DNA of 17,395 nucleotides. It comes from CAYJIX01 sp964370375 (GTDB taxonomy: Bacteria; Desulfobacterota; Desulfovibrionia; Desulfovibrionales; Desulfovibrionaceae). Where the stretch lies: positions 1 through 17,395 of the forward strand of contig CAYJIX010000049.1 in NCBI GenBank assembly GCA_964370375.1, written 5' to 3'. Under the pieces are notes generated by a model, which worked only from the letters and a program-made list of their open reading frames with translations, ran no database searches and was not told the origin of the DNA. This document shows positions 14,011 to 17,395 of the stretch, in pieces. A program made the position numbers and the translations under genes. Each line of letters opens with the position of its first letter. Position 1 is the stretch's first letter.

Positions 14011-15222
14011 ATGTCGTTGCCTTCATTGGCCAAGCGTTGTTCAAGCGTTGCGCCGTTTTTGGTTATGGATATGCTGGAAAAGATTCAGGAAATGCAAAAG
14101 GCCGGCCATGATATTGTTCGTTTAGAGATAGGGGAGCCTGATTTTGATACGCCGCCTTGCATCATAAAGGCAGGTCAGGACGCTCTTTTGGCAGGTCAAA
14201 CCCATTACACACAGGCGCAAGGCATCCTTTCATTACGCAAGGCTTTGGTAAATCACTATAAGCAATCGTATGGCGTGCGCATTGATCCTGATCAAATTTT
14301 TGTGTTTCCCGGCAGTTCTGCGGCCATGTTCATGCTTTTTAGTGCTTTGCTTGACGCAGAAGATGAGGTGATTGTTTCTAATCCCTCCTACGCCTGTTAC
14401 GCAAATTTTATACGCTATGCAGGTGGATGCGTTCGCGAAGTGCTAACCTATGAAGAAGAAGGGTTCCAGTTCCGTACCCAAGATGTTGCGGCAGCGCTTA
14501 ACGCAAAGACCAAGGCCATTCTTATCAATTCACCCACCAATCCCACGGGCATTGTCATGGAAGAGGCAAGGATGCAAGGTTTGGCCGACTTGTGCAACGG
14601 CTTTGCGGCGCACAATCAAGGCGTGCGTCCTTTGATCCTTTCCGATGAAATTTATCACGGGCTGACCTACACGGGCAAAGAGCACAGCATTTTAGAGTAC
14701 ACACCCCATGCTCTTGTTATAAATGGTTTTTCTAAGGCGTATGCCATGACCGGCTGGCGTCTTGGCTATGCCATTGTACCTGAAGAGTATGTGCAGCCGT
14801 TTGTAGCGCTTATGCAAAACTTTTTCTTGTGCACCTCTGCCATGGCGCAGCATGCAGGTGTTGCGGCCTTGCAAGATTGCAAGGAGCATGTCGAAACCAT
14901 GCGAGCAACCTATAACGAGCGCCGATTGTACCTGCTTTCTGCTTTGCGCGAGCTTGGTTTTCACATTCCTGTAGAGCCTAGCGGAGCCTTTTATGTTTTG
15001 GTCAATGCAAAACATCTTGCGGCACGATTTGGGGGCTCATCTGTGAAGCTTGCCTACGATATCCTTGAAAAAGCCCACGTGGGCGTAACGCCCGGCAGTG
15101 AATTTGGCTCACAAACAGAAGGTTTTTTACGCTTTGCCTATGCAAATTCTATGGAAAATATACGGCTTGCCATGGAACGGCTGGCTGTGTATATACAAGA
15201 GCAAGGACAAACTGCCTGCTAG
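14011..15222 (+). CDS. Class I/II PLP-dependent aminotransferase
   Basis: The fold-type I enzyme exchanges an amino group between an amino acid and a 2-oxo acid. In 403 residues it has IGEPDFDTPP (40-49), which contacts substrate, the cofactor-ring motif SPTNPTG (174-180, N177), SDEIYHGLTY (211-220, D212 and Y215), the Schiff-base lysine K242 in INGFSKAYAMTGWRLGY, and the C-terminal FLRFAYANS with the carboxylate-binding arginine. All are intact. The pattern fits the aspartate/aromatic/alanine aminotransferase group, but the exact substrate cannot be told from the sequence. AAGGAG lies six bases before the ATG. It follows a terminator and appears monocistronic. Its TAG stop lies within CTAG, the 4-bp target duplication of the adjoining element, and the 16 bp TGCCTGCTAGCAGGCA at the junction are a perfect palindrome. 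Confidence 0.9.
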   Translation: MSLPSLAKRCSSVAPFLVMDMLEKIQEMQKAGHDIVRLEIGEPDFDTPPCIIKAGQDALLAGQTHYTQAQGILSLRKALVNHYKQSYGVRIDPDQIFVFPGSSAAMFMLFSALLDAEDEVIVSNPSYACYANFIRYAGGCVREVLTYEEEGFQFRTQDVAAALNAKTKAILINSPTNPTGIVMEEARMQGLADLCNGFAAHNQGVRPLILSDEIYHGLTYTGKEHSILEYTPHALVINGFSKAYAMTGWRLGYAIVPEEYVQPFVALMQNFFLCTSAMAQHAGVAALQDCKEHVETMRATYNERRLYLLSALRELGFHIPVEPSGAFYVLVNAKHLAARFGGSSVKLAYDILEKAHVGVTPGSEFGSQTEGFLRFAYANSMENIRLAMERLAVYIQEQGQTAC

Positions 15223-15566
15223 CAGGCAACCCTAAAAGCGCAATCGCTCTGCTCTCTATATCCGTAACACTTGTTCCTCGTGTACGGCTACCCGCGCTTT
15301 GCGGGGCCCTTTTGGGTAGGTGCGTTGTCAGATTACTTTTTTCTCGTTGCATGGACCATACCAGCTGTCTATTTGCGTACTTGCTCATGCTTTGCAAACG
15401 CAAACGGCTACGCCGCACTTTGGGTAGCAAGAGTCCGTAGCTTGCCTCGAAAAAAATAATCTTCCTAGCATCATTTTTGAAGAGGACACTTTTTGAACAG
15501 CCTTTGGAAAGCTGGTATCCTAAGGGTTTTACAAGTTTTTTTAAAACAGACTTTTTCAACAGGCTG
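15223..15566. mobile_element. MITE-like element, copy B (344 bp, two insert modules)
   Basis: The right end CTTTTTCAACAGGCTG (15551-15566) equals that of copy A; the left end is altered to CAGGCAACCCTAAAAGCG. CTAG flanks it on both sides (15219-15222 and 15567-15570). It shares blocks with copy A (AAAAGCGCAATC, CTCGTTGCATGGACCAT, CTCGAAAAAAATAATCTTCC, TTAAAACAGACTTTTTCAAC) in the same order. It has two extra segments, about 15246-15320 and 15360-15427, each containing an ACGGCTAC...CTTTG...GGGTAG module. It has no ORF with coding character. It starts exactly after the aminotransferase stop. Confidence 0.75.
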
Positions 15567-15743
15567 CTAGAGCGTGTTCGCATAAACACATATAAATCCC
15601 AGCACTGTGAAAAAATACTGTTTTTTTATGCATAGTATGAAACATTGACAAGCAAGCGTGGGGGACGGCAACACGTTAAACGCAGACAAAAAAGCCGCCT
15701 TTGTAACAATAATCGTTTGAAAAAGCATGTTTTGGAGTTCGGC

Positions 15744-16031
15744 ATGATTAAAAAAGGCCCGCAATACAGCATTGATGGCGTTAGTTTTGACAGCCTCTAT
15801 AACCGTAACGAATACCTTGTGCGGCGTGAGCTGAAACGCATTTTGGATGAAGAAGGCATAACCCTTTCTGCAAAAGAAGTGCAAGATGTTTATGCCCTTA
15901 CGTTAAATGATTTTCCTGCGCATTACATTCATACGGGAACCATTGTTCTAAATCCCAATGTCCAAAAAAACGAGCTTAGGGATCAAATCAAAAAAAACAT
16001 CCTGTATGTGTACGATCGCCCCAAAGCATAA
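15744..16031 (+). CDS. ComFB-like protein
   Basis: The 95-residue product has the layout of the ComFB family (late competence development protein), small cytosolic proteins of which some bind cyclic dinucleotides in cyanobacteria. The helix EYLVRRELKRILDEEG (about 22-37) is followed by the most characteristic segment, VQDVYALTLNDFPAHYIHTG (about 48-67), matching the family's D-V-x-A-L-x-L-N-x-x-P-x-x-Y pattern. The cysteines found in many ComFB proteins are absent. I chose the ATG at 15744 because GGAG lies seven bases upstream; an earlier start at 15645 would add a basic 33-residue stretch with no similarity. The gene stands alone between repeat copies B and C, with no competence genes nearby. 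Assignment rests on motif recall, and the function here is unknown. Confidence 0.6.
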   Translation: MIKKGPQYSIDGVSFDSLYNRNEYLVRRELKRILDEEGITLSAKEVQDVYALTLNDFPAHYIHTGTIVLNPNVQKNELRDQIKKNILYVYDRPKA

Positions 16032-16221
16032 GCGGTTTTAACGCGCGTTTTTGGAAAGGCCCTTGTTTGTGCTGACTGCTGTTTTTGCAATAACCTGCAT
16101 GGTTTATGCGCTACAGCACCATAGCCTTTTATGCCCTATGCATAGCGTTAGCATGAGCAATGCCGCTTTTGTATATTCATTGAGGCATGTACGTATAGTC
16201 TGTTTTGTTTTTTTAGGCGAA
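16032..16221. other. Intergenic spacer, no feature recognised
   Basis: Short open frames here have no ribosome site and no recognisable content. The palindrome AACGCGCGTT followed by TTT just after the ComFB-like gene may be a weak terminator. Confidence 0.5.
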
Positions 16222-16540
16222 CAGGCTGCCCAAACGTGCAATCGTTCTGCGTTTTATATCTGTAGCGCTTGATCCTCGTATATATCTGCTCTTGATTCTC
16301 GTAAGGGGCGAAGACTCGCCAACAGCAACAGCTTTACCGCCAGTCGATCGGACGGCTATCTCGCTTTGCAGAACGCTTTCGGGTAGTGCGCCGCCAGATT
16401 CCTTTTTTTATTGTCGCATGGCCATAAAAGTCCAAGCCTTGCCCAACAACATACATCTTTCTTGCCGCTTACGCTTTTTGAACAGCTTGTAAAAAATATA
16501 CTAAAAGCTATATTTTTAAAAATGGACTTTTCTCAGGCTG
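16222..16540. mobile_element. MITE-like element, copy C (319 bp, degraded, one insert module)
   Basis: The left end is CAGGCTGCCCAAACGTGCAATCG-like, aligning with the CAGGCTGTTGAAAAAGCGCAATC start of copy A; the right end GGACTTTTCTCAGGCTG has a short deletion. It keeps, in order, the ACGGCTATCTCGCTTTGC...GGGTAG module (about 16352-16386), a CGCATGGCCAT block, and CGCTTTTTGAACAGC (16472-16485). The flanks (CGAA and CTAT) do not match, as expected of an older copy. Confidence 0.6.
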
Positions 16541-16611
16541 CTATATTTGCTCTTGACCTCATGTGTAACACTTTGATTTTTTTAATAAAAACAATATTTT
16601 CCACCAAGGCC

Positions 16612-16700
16612 AAGCAGGATTGCTCCTGCTTAGCTTAAGGACATGCATGCCCTTAAGCTCATCCTATCCCGTAAAGGTGCATGCTTTTACAGGCACCTTT
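16612..16700. repeat. Cluster of three perfect hairpins
   Basis: Three 8-bp perfect stems lie in a row: AAGCAGGA/TCCTGCTT (16612-16631, 4-nt loop), GCTTAAGG/CCTTAAGC (16633-16658, with ATGCAT in the loop) and AAAGGTGC/GCACCTTT (16673-16700). They are downstream of the minus-strand gene ending at 16785 and could end its transcription or protect its 3' end. None has a directly adjacent T-tract on the minus strand. Confidence 0.7.
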
Positions 16701-16784
16701 GAGGCAAGCTTTTGCATACATATAAAACCACTTGTGCTAAAGGTGCGCCATCACAACGATGGATGTTCTGTCGTGACTGGGCCA

Positions 16785-17255
16785 TCAATCTGCACAATGG
16801 CCCGTGGAAGGGCGCACGGTTTTGACGTGCGGATACTTTGGACCAAGGATTTCTTTGGCCAAAGCGTCGCGTATGTTCCACTCTTCGCCCATGGAAAAAA
16901 AGCGTTTTGCAAGGCCTTTAGGGTCTCCGCTTAAAGTGGCGTAGGTAAGCATGGCAAGGCACACAAGATTTTGCTGCGCGTGATGCTCGGATATTGGTTC
17001 GTAAACAGGGCCGGTGTCGGTAACTTTGCGCGCTTCTAGCTCTCTATGGGCTTGTAAAATATGCACAGGCAAAGGAAATTGTGCTGACGAGGCGCTGTGC
17101 TTTTGACAGGCCAAACGCAACTGCTCGTCACTTAATGGCAGGCACAAGGGATCCCAGATGCTTGTTAACGCTTCAAGCTCGATGGGCGACATGGTGCGAT
17201 GATGGAGCAGGGCCATTTTTCCCAATTCAACGGCAAGGGTTTTTTTGTTTGCCAT
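16785..17255 (-). CDS. Hypothetical protein, possibly helicase-loader-like
   Basis: The 156-residue product is not a protein I can name. Its N-terminal half contains LTSIWDPLCLPLSDEQLRLA followed by CQKHSASSAQFPLPVHILQA (about 30-69). That pattern (aromatic, L-S-D-E, then H-x-x-S-S-x-F-P-x-P-x-x-I) resembles the N-terminal domain of phage helicase-loader proteins of the G39P type, where a helical bundle contacts DnaB-like helicases. The C-terminal half (about 92-140) is helical, with LVCLAMLTYATLSGD and FFSMGEEWNIRDALAKEILG, and matches nothing I know. There is no signal peptide or membrane segment. The start is supported by AAAGG six bases before the ATG. No phage structural genes are in view. 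Function as a loader is a hypothesis only. Confidence 0.7.
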   Translation of the reverse strand: MANKKTLAVELGKMALLHHRTMSPIELEALTSIWDPLCLPLSDEQLRLACQKHSASSAQFPLPVHILQAHRELEARKVTDTGPVYEPISEHHAQQNLVCLAMLTYATLSGDPKGLAKRFFSMGEEWNIRDALAKEILGPKYPHVKTVRPSTGHCAD

Positions 17256-17317
17256 AAGCTACCTTTCTACGGCGTGTTTGCCTGTTGTGGTTTATGGAGG
17301 AGCGTGCATTTTTACCC

Positions 17318-17347
17318 TTTAGACTGCCTGATTTTTTGCGGTCTAAA
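17318..17347 (+). terminator. Hairpin near the window end
   Basis: TTTAGACTGC (17318-17327) pairs with GCGGTCTAAA (17338-17347) with one G-T pair, and CGGCATTTTTT follows on the plus strand. It is terminator-like for plus-strand transcription, although no plus-strand gene lies just upstream. It might instead be a leader structure of the minus-strand gene at 16785-17255. Confidence 0.4.
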
Positions 17348-17395
17348 CGGCATTTTTTCCCATGCATGGCACATTTTTTATTGCCAAAGGCTAAA

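Overview
The window looks like part of the chromosome of a Gram-negative bacterium, most likely a host-associated member of the Desulfovibrionales or a relative. This is an inference from the gene content (dnaX-ybaB-recR, ilvE, cheV, a dnaA with an unusual C-terminal motif, a ComFB-like protein), from a type V autotransporter that requires an outer membrane, and from moderate GC with AT-rich intergenic DNA. No rRNA, tRNA, CRISPR array or intact transposase was seen. A run of 100 N at 6345-6444 marks an assembly gap inside a repeat-rich gene.

Layout. At 265-4705, all on the minus strand, lie ilvE, dnaX, ybaB and recR. The dnaX-ybaB pair is tightly linked (21 bp), but ybaB and recR are separated by 438 bp that hold a 191-bp MITE-like insertion and a long hairpin. 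At 4706-5364 there is a repeat-rich intergenic region with a rho-independent terminator. At 5365-8781 is a large autotransporter adhesin with its own near-consensus promoter; it combines a beta-helix-like passenger, an alanine-rich helix, pentapeptide repeats, 58-residue tandem repeats and a C-terminal barrel. At 8866-10033 is an AT-rich stretch with no intact gene, holding a decayed fragment with a HEPN-type RNase motif and a 4 x 36 bp array of GNRA-capped hairpins. At 10034-12897 are cheV and dnaA on the minus strand. Upstream of dnaA is an AT-rich region with 10-bp iterated motifs, a candidate replication origin.

At 13559-13816 is a small plus-strand gene of unknown function with a clear promoter, a palindromic operator candidate and a terminator. 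It is followed by a PLP aminotransferase (14011-15222), a second MITE-like copy abutting its stop codon, a ComFB-like gene (15744-16031), a third degraded copy, a cluster of hairpins, and a minus-strand gene (16785-17255) whose N-terminal half resembles phage helicase-loader proteins.

The most novel signal is the modular short repeat family. Three related copies occur at 1078-1268, 15223-15566 and 16222-16540; two are flanked by 4-bp direct repeats, two keep the 16-bp terminal motif at one or both ends, and the copies differ by the presence or absence of an internal hairpin module. Several genes concern replication and repair (dnaA, dnaX, recR, the possible helicase loader), but nothing in the sequence shows that they form one regulated unit.
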